A DNA stretch of 64,000 nucleotides from Myrica gale. Its lineage: Eukaryota; Streptophyta; Magnoliopsida; Fagales; Myricaceae. Location: positions 12,837,501 through 12,901,500 of the forward strand of contig OZ005600.1 in the NCBI GenBank assembly GCA_963930655.1. The letters are read 5' to 3'. Of this stretch, positions 48,101-57,569 are shown in pieces. The notes under the pieces are model-generated. The model was not told where the DNA came from, made no database searches, and saw nothing but the letters and a program-made list of their open reading frames with translations. Positions within the stretch are counted from its first letter, which is position 1. Every line of letters starts with the position of its first letter. Position numbers and translations under genes: made by a program.

Positions 48101-48428
48101 TTTTCTTTTCGACATCAACCAATCCATATTCAGAATTCCAAGATTTGGGTTCTTATACTCCTTACAGCAACCAAACAGGCTTAGTTCAAAGGATAACACA
48201 AAAACAAAAGATTTAAATCAATGCGAAAGTTTCTTTTTGGGTAACTTAACTAATCAATGAGAAACTTTACCATTACTTTTTCCTCACATTCTCTCAGTAA
48301 AACTCGAAGATAAAAATCATAAAAAAAAATTAAACTTACAAAAACTAAAAAGAAAACAAAATAATTGAGTTTGAGACTTTACCATCGTCAGAAGGGTCAG
48401 AGATTCGTCTACGGGAACGAAGCTCCAT
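39113..48428 (-). CDS. RAD16-type SNF2 helicase with RING finger
   Basis: Sixteen GT-AG exons, in coding order: 48428-48383, 47444-47349, 47027-45790, 44195-44073, 43986-43913, 43249-43186, 43088-42942, 42856-42771, 42589-42520, 42191-42066, 41394-41164, 40255-40151, 40066-39914, 39519-39431, 39343-39263, 39185-39113. The phases close to 933 residues, normal for the family. The N terminus is acidic and basic-rich. Walker A is DEMGMGKT (about 231-238). A zinc-finger-like insert has CPFCGKSF and LSLHMKYFC, and a split DEAH box lies at LDE/AH (exons 3/4). A C3HC4 RING is in exons 10-11 ([19 protein letters not shown]). The helicase C-terminal half shows [26 protein letters not shown] and [13 protein letters not shown]. 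Yeast Rad16 acts with Rad7 in global-genome nucleotide excision repair and as a ubiquitin ligase; the same role is inferred here. Confidence 0.95.
44308..44702. mobile_element. Inverted-repeat element in RAD16-like intron 3
   Basis: TAGGGTTAAAGACCTTTTTCG on the left is mirrored by AAAATGTCTTTAACCCTA on the right, with about 40 bp of inverted similarity (GTCCCTAAG / CTTAGGACT blocks). It is 395 bp, non-coding, and lies wholly within intron 3. A TA pair at each edge could be a 2-bp duplication, but this is weak. Confidence 0.7.
47711..48099 (+). mobile_element. Possible small TRIM-like element in RAD16-like intron 1
   Basis: Two related blocks begin TGTT, share ATTAGTAGTATGGGA and end ATAACA: 47711-47843 and 48004-48099. 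TGGTATCAAATCC follows the first block after two bases and resembles an initiator-Met primer site. That is the layout of a miniature LTR element, but the blocks differ in length and content, no purine tract precedes the second, and no flanking duplication was found. Confidence 0.4.
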
Positions 48429-48612
48429 TGCCTATTCACCCAAATAAACTAAGAAAACAGAGCGAAAACGATAAAAATTAGGTCTTTTCTTGGTTCACGT
48501 GAACGTCTTTCGAGGTTCGACGGAGGAGGCAGGGGGGAACGGTTCTCAGTCAGAGACAGAGAAATAGAGTAGCGTTACAAGAATGTGAATGAAAAGACTA
48601 AAAAAAAAAGCC

Positions 48613-48621
48613 CTTTTTATA
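48613..48621 (-). promoter_or_regulatory. TATA box of the RAD16-like gene
   Basis: TATAAAAAG on the minus strand, about 190 bp upstream of the ATG at 48428. It fits the plant TATA consensus. The leader between the two is GA- and CT-rich. Confidence 0.55.
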
Positions 48622-48846
48622 GAGTGGGCAAGCGGCGGGAATCCACGTCAGCCTCTCTTGGTACCGAAATTGTATGCAACACTCTCAGAGGGATTCTGCA
48701 CAGGTGATTGACACGTTCGTTTGTTCAAGGCAGTGTTAAAATTTAAATTTTACTTTAATTAAATAAAATTTTTATTAAATTATTATTTTTATTATAATAT
48801 TCATTTAAATTTATTTATTTATTTATCAACCCTCTTAAATTATTAA

Positions 48847-49046
48847 GGGTGTGTTTGTGTTGTAAAATTTTAGTGTTGTTAAAATTTTAGGTATTGGGTT
48901 TAGTGAAAAAGTGAAGAGATAGGTAATTTTTTATATTTTTTGTAATGAATAGTAGTGATTTGAAGGGGGGAGAGAGAAATTATATTATAATTTTTTATTG
49001 TGTTAAAATTTTAGAGTGTGTAAAATTTTAAGACACAAACGGAGCC
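48847..49046. mobile_element. Tourist-like MITE (200 bp) with TAA target duplication
   Basis: The left end GGGTGTGTTTGTGTTG and the inverted right end GGCTCCGTTTGTGTC match apart from a few bases. TAA borders both sides (48844-48846 and 49047-49049). The interior has GTGAAAAAGTGAAGAGA, shared with the copy at 1622. Confidence 0.75.
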
Positions 49047-49205
49047 TAAACTATCTTTACTTTTCCACTTTGTCACTGCGAGTTTAGTCCGCAAGTGGAT
49101 TGCCTTGTGGGTAAGCTGGTTTCCTTCCTTGGCAAGCAAACACTATTGCATCAAAATTGAGAATTATTTCGGATTCAATTTTGTGTTTATATAATCTATA
49201 AGAAT

Positions 49206-49228
49206 AATAATAATAATAATAATAATAC
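49206..49228. repeat. AAT microsatellite
   Basis: About seven consecutive AAT units in an AT-rich stretch between a MITE and the hAT remnant. Confidence 0.85.
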
Positions 49229-49351
49229 TATTATATGTTCTTCTTAATATCTTATAATATGTTATAAAGCCATAAAATTTGAATTGTATTTATAATTGCA
49301 CAAAAAATAAATATTTCAATTCTCAATACCTTATAATATATGATATCTCAA

Positions 49352-50542
49352 GCATGTCCTCTATTAGGGGTCACGATGAAGGGCATGATTTAAAAAATCG
49401 TGGCAATTTCATTGAATTGATCAAAATGATAGCAAAGTATAATGAACATGCTGATGAGATTGTCTTAGAAAATGCTCCAGGAAATGCAAAGTATTCGCAA
49501 CGAGGCAATGTTGATGCAACATATAACGCAATGATGTCATTTGAATTTGTTTTTATCATGCATCTAGTGAGAGAAATTATAGTGTTGACTGACTCTCTAT
49601 TTCATGCATTGCAACAACAGAGTCAAAGGTGCTTATTCAAAAGTTACGAGAAGATGGTTGGGAAACTTTTCTCGAAATGTAAAGTCATTTTGTGAAAGAC
49701 ATGATATTGAAGTTCCTGATATGAATGTTACATACGTAGTAGGTCGAGGTAGGTCTCGCAATCGAAGAGATCAACTTACTGTGGAACATCATTATCGAAT
49801 TGAATTATTTATTGTTGCAATAGACTCTCAATCACAAGAGTTGAACAACAGGTTTAATGATAAAGCAACATAACTTCTTATTCTTAACTCGAGCTTAGAT
49901 CCCAAGAATGCGTATAAAGCATTCAATATTGATGATATTTGTATCTTTGTTGATAAATTTTATCCTCGGGATTTTATGGAGTTTGAAAAGATTCATTTGA
50001 GATACCAATTGCAGTACTTTGAGCTCGATGTGCTTCATCATCCTGAGTTGAAATGTTTGTCTACCCTTTCTAAGTTATGTCAAAAGTTAGTGAAACAGAA
50101 AAGTCAAATATATACTCTTTAATTGATAGATTGATTCGTCTTATCTTGACTCTTTCAGTGTCAACAATAACTACAAAGCAAGTCTTTTCAGCTATGAAGA
50201 TTGTCAAAACAAATCTTCGCAACAAGATGTAAGATGAATTTCTTGCAAATTCTTTAGTTATTTACATTGAGAAAACAATTGCTGCAAATTTTAGCACATA
50301 ATTGTTGATAGATGACTTTTATTCACCAAAATATCGTTGAGCTCAATTATGATAGGAGATTTATAGAATCATAGGTTTCTTGGGTTTTTTGATGTATCCA
50401 AATTGAAGTTGCTATATATTTTCAGTACTTTTCTTTTATTATAAGTTACAATTCATATATGAATTATATATTTTTTATTTTATTTAAATGATAATATTAA
50501 ATTACTTCGCCCCCCAAATGAAATTTCTTGGATTCGCCACTG
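49352..50542 (+). pseudogene. hAT transposase remnant of the ZMYM1-like / DUF4371 type
   Basis: The plus strand first reads RGHDEGHDLKNRGNFIELIK and VLENAPGNAKYSQRG, then MSFEFVFIMHL. In shifted frames it continues with KSFCERHDIEVPDMN, YVVGRGRSRNRRDQ, ELNNRFNDKAT, SLDPKNAY, FNIDDIC, LDVLHHPELKCLS and the C-terminal LTLSVSTITTKQVFSAMKIV. This order matches plant transposases annotated as zinc finger MYM-type protein 1-like. Stops and deletions are frequent and the N-terminal zinc finger is gone. The right end GGATTCGCCACTG (to 50542) is a hAT terminus; no left end was found. It would have been a cut-and-paste transposase. Confidence 0.8.
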
Positions 50543-50703
50543 GCTGAGCTCCACCCCATCAAAGGGTAGACGCAATGCACCTCGTGAAGGGGATGTTAGG
50601 CCATCCTTGGTGAGAGATGCCATGGGGGCGCTTCCACCCCACTTGGTCAGCCTCCATCATAAGGTTGGTTGTGTGGGGTTGCACCCCCTCTCTTCTGAGC
50701 AAC
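50543..50703. other. GC-rich sequence of unknown origin beside the plastid insert
   Basis: A stretch of about 160 bp with runs such as CTTCCACCCCACTTGGTCAG and GGGGTTGCACCCCCTC, quite unlike the AT-rich surroundings. A similar GC-rich stretch (51112-51178, GGGGTGCCTCACCCC) lies on the other side of the rDNA piece, so both may belong to one inserted unit. Confidence 0.45.
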
Positions 50704-51111
50704 CTAGCCCCCGTTCATCTTCGGCACAAGAGCGCTCGATCAGTGAGCTATTACACACTCTTTCAAGGGTGGCTGCTTCTAGGCAAACCTCCTGGCTGTC
50801 TCTGCACCCTACCTCCTTTATCACTGAGCGGTCATTTAGGGGCCTTAGCTGGTGATCCGGGTTGTTTCCCTCTCGACGATGAAGCTTATCCCTCATCGTC
50901 TCATTGGCCGACCTTGACCCCTGTTATTTTGAGGTCATATCTAGTATTCAGAGTTTGCCTCGATTTGGTATCGCTCTCGCGGCTCGCACTGAAACAGTGC
51001 TTTACCCCTAAATGTCCAGTCAACTACTGCGCCTCAACGCATTTCTGGGAGAGCCAGCTAGCTCTGGGTTTGAGTGACATTTCACCCCTAACCACAACTC
51101 ATCCGCTGATT
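50704..51111 (-). pseudogene. Plastid 23S rRNA gene fragment in the nucleus (NUPT)
   Basis: The reverse complement reads through highly conserved 23S rRNA blocks. In order on the minus strand these include CAGCGGATGAGTTGTGGTTA, CAGAGCTAGCTGG, GTTGACTGGACATTTAGGGG, CAAATCGAGGCAAACTCTGA, CAAAATAACAGGGGTCAAGG, GGCCCCTAAATGACCGCTCA and CACTGATCGAGCGCTCTTGT. The order and wording match the chloroplast 23S rRNA gene as I recall it. A few substitutions (GAGTGACATTT for GAGTGGCATTT, CTGGGAGAGCCAGC for CGGGGAGAACCAGC) mark nuclear decay. It is about 408 bp, a truncated non-functional copy. Confidence 0.9.
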
Positions 51112-51639
51112 GGGGTGCCTCACCCCTTCCCAATGTGGCTCGCCAAGGGGCAAGGGAGGGGATCCCCTCTTCCCTGATGTAATTTTTTTGTTTAATGGAT
51201 TTTTAAGTTTAAGGTTCTTTATTTAATTTAGAGATAAATAAAAAGTTAGTAAATGTAGTTTATGCAGAAATCAAATAAGTCTAAACTTTAAAACTCATCC
51301 AATCCTTTACATTTAAAAGGTCGCGGAGGTAGGCCTGATCACAGGTATCGGCGGTGTGCAGGTTAACCGGCACCGTGTACCGGTCACCAGCACCTAGCGG
51401 CACTGGTACTGGTAAGAAATATCCCCATTTAGCAGGGATATTGTCGGTGGTGGTGAAACCGATTTTAAATTTTTTTATTTAAAAAAAAAAATTATTATAA
51501 GAAATGACGGTGTTTCGTTTATTCATCCTAACCCTAACCCTTTCTCCCCCTCTGCATCTTCTTCATTGTTTCTCTGTTCTCTCTCTCTCTCTCTCAGCCG
51601 TGCAGGCCGCTCCTTGTTTCTATGCTCTTTCTCTCTCCC

Positions 51640-52110
51640 CCTTTTGTTGCGATTTGATAATATATCATTGATTATTTTGGTTTTATTTTTTAAAATTTTA
51701 GTTTATTGCGAATTGGAAATGTTTTCAAATATGTTCGATTTGGTTGCTATTCTTATGGGATTTGGTTGCGATTTTTGTGATACTTGATTACTGTGCAATT
51801 GTTGTGCGACTTGCTATTGATTATTGTGCGATTTGGGTGCGATTTTTGTGCGACTTACGATTTGGAAATGTTTAAACTTGACAGTTTTTGAATTTGTTCT
51901 ATTTGGTCTCCATTCTGGTGCGATTTGGTTGTCATTTTTGTGAGAGTTGCTATTGATTATTTTGCTTGCAAATTTGGAAATTCTTCTAGTTTATTACGAT
52001 TTGGTTGAGATTTTAAAATGTTTTTGAATCTGTGCGATTTGCTTGACATTTTTGTGCAATTTGGTATTGATTATTTTGCTTGCAATTTTTGTAATTTTTT
52101 TCTTGAAATT
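51640..52110. repeat. Degenerate GTGCGATTTGG repeats in the hAT interior
   Basis: Variants of TTGTGCGATTTGGT, TTGCTATTGATTATTTTGC and TTTTTGTGCGACTT recur at least six times. This looks like slippage amplification within a non-coding interior. Confidence 0.6.
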
Positions 52111-52148
52111 CGTTGATGTGTTGGGTGGTAATATCCGCTACTGCCACC

Positions 52149-52981
52149 TAAGGGTGGACATTTGTTCTGGTTCAAACCGGAACATCCGGTTCCGGTATCG
52201 GAACCGGATCCTATTTTAGAAATGCTGGAATTTTTGATTCCGGTATATATATATATTAAAAATAATAAATAAAGTAGTGACCAGGGTCGTTTTGACCCAA
52301 GTCACTTGACAAAACCACCCAGGTCACTTAACCTAAGACCTAAGTCTTTCGAATAAGTTTCGAAAGTTCCAGACTTCCAGCCCCCTGCCTTCACCCCCTC
52401 TCCCTTTCGCGAGCTCCTCTCTCCCTCTGTCTCTCATCGTCGCATCACCTTGGGGCAGAATGCAAAGAGGGCTGGCGATGCTGAAGGAGTATATGAGATC
52501 AACTTGGTTTCTTATGCTTCGGCCTTCGCTCAGAGGCTCAAGACGAAGATTGGGTAAAAGAGAATTGAGCTTGGCAACTGGGTTCGGGAGCCTAAAACCC
52601 AGATTGGTCTTGCATCGTTCAATGGTTTCTTCTCTGCTTAAACATTTTCCTCTTTTGAGTCTTTTACTCTAAGAGTTGTACATGGTTTCAATTCCTTTTC
52701 CTTGCATTTGTACTATGCTTCGAAAATCCAAACAAATTGGAAATAAATCCTTCCAAAATGGCTAAATTGTATTGTATTTTGGTAGTGTTTATTTTGTTTT
52801 AGAATTTAGTTGTTTAGTTGTAATTTTAATTTAGAGTGTATTTTGGCAGTTGCTGATCAGATCCTAGTTCAAAATCGAGAGGAATCAAACCGAATCTAGG
52901 CGTAAAAAGGCTTAGATAAGAATTTTCGGGAATTTCGGAATGGAATCGGAATGAAAATTCTAGTTCTGGTACCCACCCTTA
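52149..52981. mobile_element. Nested hAT element (833 bp)
   Basis: The ends are TAAGGGTGG and CCACCCTTA, flanked by CTGCCACC (52141-52148) and CTGACACC (52982-52989), 7 of 8 matching. GGTTCCGG / CCGGAACC-type motifs crowd the left subterminal region. A short frame at 52460-52672 shows no transposase features. It inserted into the 51330 element and so is younger. Confidence 0.82.
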
Positions 52982-53129
52982 CTGACACCGTTAGGAGTGC
53001 CACTATTAGTTGGAGGTCTCCTCTCCTAACGGTGCCAGTTGTGGTGTCTATTTTTGGATAACCGCCCATAGCGGTGGCGGTGCCGATGGTGGGCATAACT
53101 GCCACCACCAACGCTTATGCACAACTCTA

Positions 53130-53700
53130 CACGAAGGGGCTAAAGTCTTGTTGAATTTTAAATTTGAGAGGCTAACTAATTTAATGTGTTTTAAAGTTAA
53201 GTGATTTGATTTTAGCTAACTTTGTATTAATTACTTTAATTTAATGTATTCTTTTATTTTTATTTTTGAAAACCGACCTAGCAGAAGACAACATGACATT
53301 AAATACATGTCTAAAGAAATACGTGTTGTTGTGCTGGATGCGATGTGGCATTCCATTAAATTTTTAAACAGATAAGGTTAACAGTGGGACCTTTTTCATA
53401 CTTGTAGTAAAATATAGGACTGCCTATAATCAAAATAAAAATCACATGATCATTTTAAAAGAAATAAACATAATTTGCACTTTCTAACTATATTTGACAT
53501 TTTGCGTCACATACTATTATTTTTATTATTTTAAAAACTTTATACTATCTGTTAAAATATTCCGTCAATTTTAAAAAAATGGTAGTGAAACTTTTGTGAG
53601 GGGAAATTTCTTATTTCAGAAGTCAAGAAATTTATTTCTTTTAAAATTGAAGGCATGTTTTAACGGAAGATTATTTGAAATCAATAGTTAGAAGGTGTAA
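53130..53700. other. AT-rich intergenic stretch, no gene seen
   Basis: No coding features and no repeat that I can name. Confidence 0.5.
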
Positions 53701-53714
53701 TATAATAAAAGTAA

Positions 53715-54190
53715 GACTTATTGCTAGCCCTGTGGTTTAACTTTTTCTCAATTTGGTCCTTTAGCTTTAATTCTTTCCTACAAGTTCTTGGGTTAACTAT
53801 TTGTCCCAAAAGGTAGTTTCGTTCAATCTTAGTATTGCGGCTGATGAAATTTAATTCTTTCCTACAAGTTCTTGGGTTAACTATTTGTCCCAAAAGGTAG
53901 TTTCGTTCAATCTTAGTATTGCGGCTGATGAAATTTGCTTATGTGGCTAACGCAAAACACGACATTAACAATTATCAGCCGACATCTAAATTTGCTCAGT
54001 CCATGTCGCTTAATTGTGATTTTTTGTTAGTGAAATATGCATATGTGCCTTGTTTGTAGTCCGTGTTTGGACCGAATGACCAACTTCTAGGATAAGTAGT
54101 TAACCCAAAACTATCAGGAGTATAATTAAAACTAAATGGCCAAATTTGGAAAAAAAAAGGTTAAACCACAAGGACTAGCGTATTAACTAA
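53715..54190. mobile_element. Inverted-repeat element with internal duplication
   Basis: GCTAGCCCTGTGGTTTAACTT on the left is mirrored by AGGTTAAACCACAAGGACTAGC on the right, followed inward by matching AATTTGG / CCAAATT and GTTAACCCAA blocks. It is about 475 bp and non-coding. Its phrase style (GTCCTTGTGGTTTAA) is like the elements at 14733 and 44308, but the families seem distinct. Confidence 0.65.
53766..53933. repeat. Perfect 84-bp tandem duplication
   Basis: TTTAATTCTTTCCTACAAGT begins at 53766 and again at 53850. The two 84-bp units look identical throughout, ending GCGGCTGATGAAA. Identity in neutral DNA implies a recent event. Confidence 0.93.
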
Positions 54191-55870
54191 GCCGAAAAAT
54201 TATAGTTCGCGAAAACGCCAACAACTATATAGTTAAAGGGTGCAAAGTGTATTTATCCTTTTTAAAAAGAGGACAAAAATTAAGGATTAAAAAGTTGCTT
54301 AATCCTAAAAAGTATGTTGTATTTTTCATCATTCAAGATGGACGTTTATAGCTTTTCATAGCACTCTAGCTTCTTCCTAAACTTGAAACTAGGCAATGTA
54401 ACTATTTGAATAGCTACATTTCATATGATCGATCGGCTGCTTATGGAATATGGTCTTCATAAAATCATGGTTTGTTTGTCACCTCATATATAAGGACTTC
54501 TTAATGGTTAGTCCAACCACAGTAAGCATACATTTTTTTCATGCCAAACACAATAAAATGAAAATTTACTACTTGCTTGTTTTAAAATACAAGCTTAGAT
54601 GGGACACTTGAGATAAATGAGAGGATAGTTGATCGTCAATCCTGCAGGATCTGGTCCATTCATTGTCTCATTGAGTTAAAGGTACGAAATATCTCCAGCA
54701 GCTACCAAAAAGTTGGAGAAGATCACGAATTCATAGTTGCAATTTTCGTGGATCAATAAGGCACCTATCCGATTATATAAATTCTTGAGAGAGTACATGA
54801 GGATAATTTGTTCTCCATGACCTCACTATCCCTAGACTACAAAAGCACACAAAGCTCCTCCAGAACGTGAATTCATCATGATCTGTGCCAAATTGGATTA
54901 GACTAACCAAGAGCTCACAGGTTATGAGCCTGATACTGGTGGTCCAAGTACTACTACTAGATATGGATGAGAAGGAGAAGACTGCCCTTTGAGTTTTGAC
55001 ACCACATGAGTGAAAAGGTACGTAGCGATTGAATTAATATATAGGGGTCGACCTTCTGAAATTGCTCTTTTAAATATCAATTATGCCAGTTGAGTGAGAT
55101 CTAGTCATGTAAGATGAGATGTTGTGCATGTGCATATGCATGGGTAGAGGAAGCATTCATTTCCCTAACTGAAATATGTAATTTCCTAATAATTGGCAAC
55201 TATAAATTAATAAAAAGATTCATTGAGAACACTAAAAAATGGCGGTGATCACTGTCATGGGCCACAGTACTTGATATCAAGACGATCATATCAACTGACG
55301 GGCCAATTTGATAATTGAGCTGGCCACAGATATGACTGAGAGTAGTGAAAGCGCGCAGAAAGTTTTGGATATGATCTCTTTTGCTGTACTCCAATAATGC
55401 CACGTTGCAGCATCGGGTTTTTAGTATGAGGAAACAACAGCAAAAGAAATCGAGGGAAAAGAGACGTTTCGCCACAAGGCCACCCCAGTCCCACGGATAT
55501 TGCTCACGTATATGCATGCATGCTTTCCTTGTGCGTTGAACTGCTAAGACTTGAAATTATATATAGAATAACGAAACCAAGTGGAAACTGTATAGAAGGG
55601 AAAATCTATAAGAATATCGTAAGATTATGAAGTTTTTTATTCAAGAAAAATGAGATAGTTTCACCACTCAGGTACAACAATTAAACCTTATCATAAGAGA
55701 AGCACAATCTGTAGTAATGCAGAGAGAACCACAAAGGCTTTGCCATGGAAAGCTCTTTCACAGTTTAAGCTACTGATCATAAGAAGACGACGACTATATT
55801 GCATGAACTACAAATCAACAAGCCAACAACTCGTTCAACAATGCAAAAGACTGGTTTTAAGAGGCACAGA
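54191..55870. other. Intergenic, no gene supported
   Basis: An open frame of about 105 residues at 55200-55517 (minus) has no recognisable family and overlaps other frames of similar quality. From about 55640 the sequence probably becomes 3' UTR of the glycine-rich protein gene. Confidence 0.5.
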
Positions 55871-55877
55871 AAACTTT

Positions 55878-56813
55878 TTAACGTCTACCACCACCTCCAC
55901 TGCCTGATCCACTACCAGTTCCCTGGCCTGCACCGGCACCAACTCCAATACCGACGCCTATTCCAATTCCAAATCCTCCACCATGGCCGCCTCCACCGCC
56001 ACCCCCTAAGCCTCCACCAGCACCACCTCCGACACCTCCGCCTGCGCCAAACCCACCCCCATGACCCGATCCTCCTCCTGCTCCTCCACCACCTCCAAGA
56101 CCTCCACCAACTCCACCTCCACCTCCACCTCCAACACCACCACCTGCACCAAACCCACCTCCATGGCCGGATCCTCCACCTAAACCGCCACCACCTCCTC
56201 CTCCACCTCCTCCACCACCTCCTCCTCCTGCACCCCCACCAATGCCACCACCAACACCACCTCCAGCGCCAAAGCCCCCACCCTGACCTGAACCTCCACC
56301 TACTCCACCACCTCCTCCTTCTCCGCCGCCTCCACCAGCACCAGCACCAATGCCGCCTCCAGCTCCACCACCTACGCCTCCCCCAGCTCCAAAGCCTCCT
56401 CCATGACCTGACCCACCTCCAACACCACCTCCACCTCCACCACCGAAGCCGCCGCCACCACCTACTCCTCCTCCAGCTCCACCACCTACACCTCCCCCAG
56501 CTCCAAAACCCCCGCCATGACCTGCACCACCTCCAACACCTCCACCTTCTCCTCCACCAAAACCTCCTCCTCCTCCTGCACCTCCACCGATGCCGCCACC
56601 TCTACCCCCACCTAAACCACCACCACCTCCTAGTCCACCTCCACGACCACCCCACCTGCCACCACATCTTCGTCGGCCCCCAAATCGGCAATCATCATCG
56701 TCATATCTAGTTTTGTCGACCTTGTCATCACTAACAGTGATTGCACTCATATGGAAGAGGACAATGCATAGGACAAGAAGACTCAAAGAGAGCCATTTCG
56801 AAGAGACACCCAT
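55878..56813 (-). CDS. Secreted glycine-rich protein, probably a cell-wall structural protein
   Basis: Intronless, 311 residues from the ATG at 56813 (MGVSSKWLSLSL); an in-frame GTG seven codons upstream is not used as a start. Residues 1 to about 27 are a signal peptide. A short acidic and basic segment follows (KTRYDDDDCRFGGRRRCGGR, the only two cysteines). From about residue 58 to the end the chain is almost all glycine, in units of the type GGGxGGGxGHGGGFGAGG, with repeats of HGGGFGAGGGVGGGAGG. The end is GSGSGGGGRR. Class I glycine-rich proteins of this build are secreted to the cell wall, often in vascular tissue. The opposite strand is open as a proline- and histidine-rich frame only because of codon bias. 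A TATA box lies at 56867-56874. Confidence 0.9.
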   Translation of the reverse strand: MGVSSKWLSLSLLVLCIVLFHMSAITVSDDKVDKTRYDDDDCRFGGRRRCGGRWGGRGGGLGGGGGLGGGRGGGIGGGAGGGGGFGGGEGGGVGGGAGHGGGFGAGGGVGGGAGGGVGGGGGFGGGGGGGVGGGSGHGGGFGAGGGVGGGAGGGIGAGAGGGGGEGGGGGVGGGSGQGGGFGAGGGVGGGIGGGAGGGGGGGGGGGGGGGLGGGSGHGGGFGAGGGVGGGGGGGVGGGLGGGGGAGGGSGHGGGFGAGGGVGGGAGGGLGGGGGGGHGGGFGIGIGVGIGVGAGAGQGTGSGSGSGGGGRR

Positions 56814-56866
56814 GGCTTCTTTGATACGACTCACTTGGTTTGCTATCCTCCTCTGTGAGTGCTCTC

Positions 56867-56874
56867 CTTATATA
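56867..56874 (-). promoter_or_regulatory. TATA box of the glycine-rich protein gene
   Basis: The minus strand reads TATATAAG about 55 bp before the ATG, in a fitting position. Confidence 0.65.
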
Positions 56875-57153
56875 GGCTACACCCACTAGCCAGTGCTCGC
56901 AGCTAGCTAGCCTAACTAATCTGTCATTAATGGGTGCAACATGGTTATGTGACGCGTGGGACAGTTGGGGGATTGGCAGGAACATTAATAGTCAAATTGG
57001 AAGTCAAAGAAGACCCAGCTACGTGCACTTGCACGTACGACTTGTCTAAAGTACAAATTCTTATCTTCACCAAAAGAAGAAAAAAAAAAGGCACCATCGA
57101 TCCTTCTCTCCATTCCGTTTGGTTTTTCCATCATTCTCCTTAGCCTGAGGAAG

Positions 57154-57562
57154 AAAGAGCACGAAGTACCAAAGGAAAAAGGTTATTCGAATTGAGCTCG
57201 AAGGAAAAGGCCTACAGAGAGAAAAACTAAGGTGAAAATCGTGATCAATGATCTTAGAGTTCGATTTCGTAAAGGAGAACCGGTCCTTTTTCAATCTTCA
57301 TTAGTTGCAAATAATTCTTAAAACTTTTCTCAAATGGTTACAAAAAAAGTTTGTTGAGTTGAATAAAGAGCACGAAGTACCAAAGGAAAAAGGTTATTCG
57401 AATTGAGCTCGAAGGAAGGCCCACAGAGAGAAAAACTAAGGTGAAAATCGTGATCAATGATCTTAGAGTTCGATTTCGTAAAGGAGAACCGGTCCTTTTT
57501 CAATCTTCATTAGTTGCAAATAATTCTTAAAACTTTTCTCAAATGGTTGCAAAAAAAGTTTG
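57154..57562. repeat. Tandem duplication with a period of 211 bp
   Basis: AAAGAGCACGAAGTACCAAA begins at 57154 and 57365. The two copies are almost identical through AACTTTTCTCAAATGGTT(A/G)C and differ mainly by a small deletion near GAAGGAAAAGGCC / GAAGGCCC. The unit does not look coding, and I do not recognise its source. Confidence 0.9.
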
Positions 57563-57569
57563 TTGCTTT

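Larger units (their letters stand above)
51330..53129. mobile_element. Non-autonomous hAT (1.8 kb), relative of the 4.9-kb element, with a nested hAT
   Basis: The left end TAGGCCTGATCACAGGTATC and the inverted right end TAGAGTTGTGCATAAGCG resemble the ends of the 24090-28988 element. The subterminal regions have the same GGCGGT / CCGGCACC style. The flanking 8-mers CGCGGAGG and CACGAAGG match at 6 of 8, both differences being G-to-A changes. The body is T-rich with GTGCGATTTGG-type repeats (about 51640-52100) and no transposase. A second hAT sits inside it at 52149-52981. Confidence 0.72.

Noticed and set aside
50607..51177. Long plus-strand frames of 186 and 82 codons
   Set aside because: They lie over antisense plastid 23S rDNA, where the open frame has no coding meaning.
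55200..55517. Minus-strand frame of 105 codons
   Set aside because: A second overlapping minus-strand frame is almost as long, no family is recognisable and no splice partners were found, so it is not called as a gene.
55799..56710. Plus-strand open frame of 303 codons, rich in Leu, His and Pro
   Set aside because: It is the reverse strand of the glycine-rich protein gene and is open only because GGN codons give no stops in that frame. It has no signal peptide or domain.
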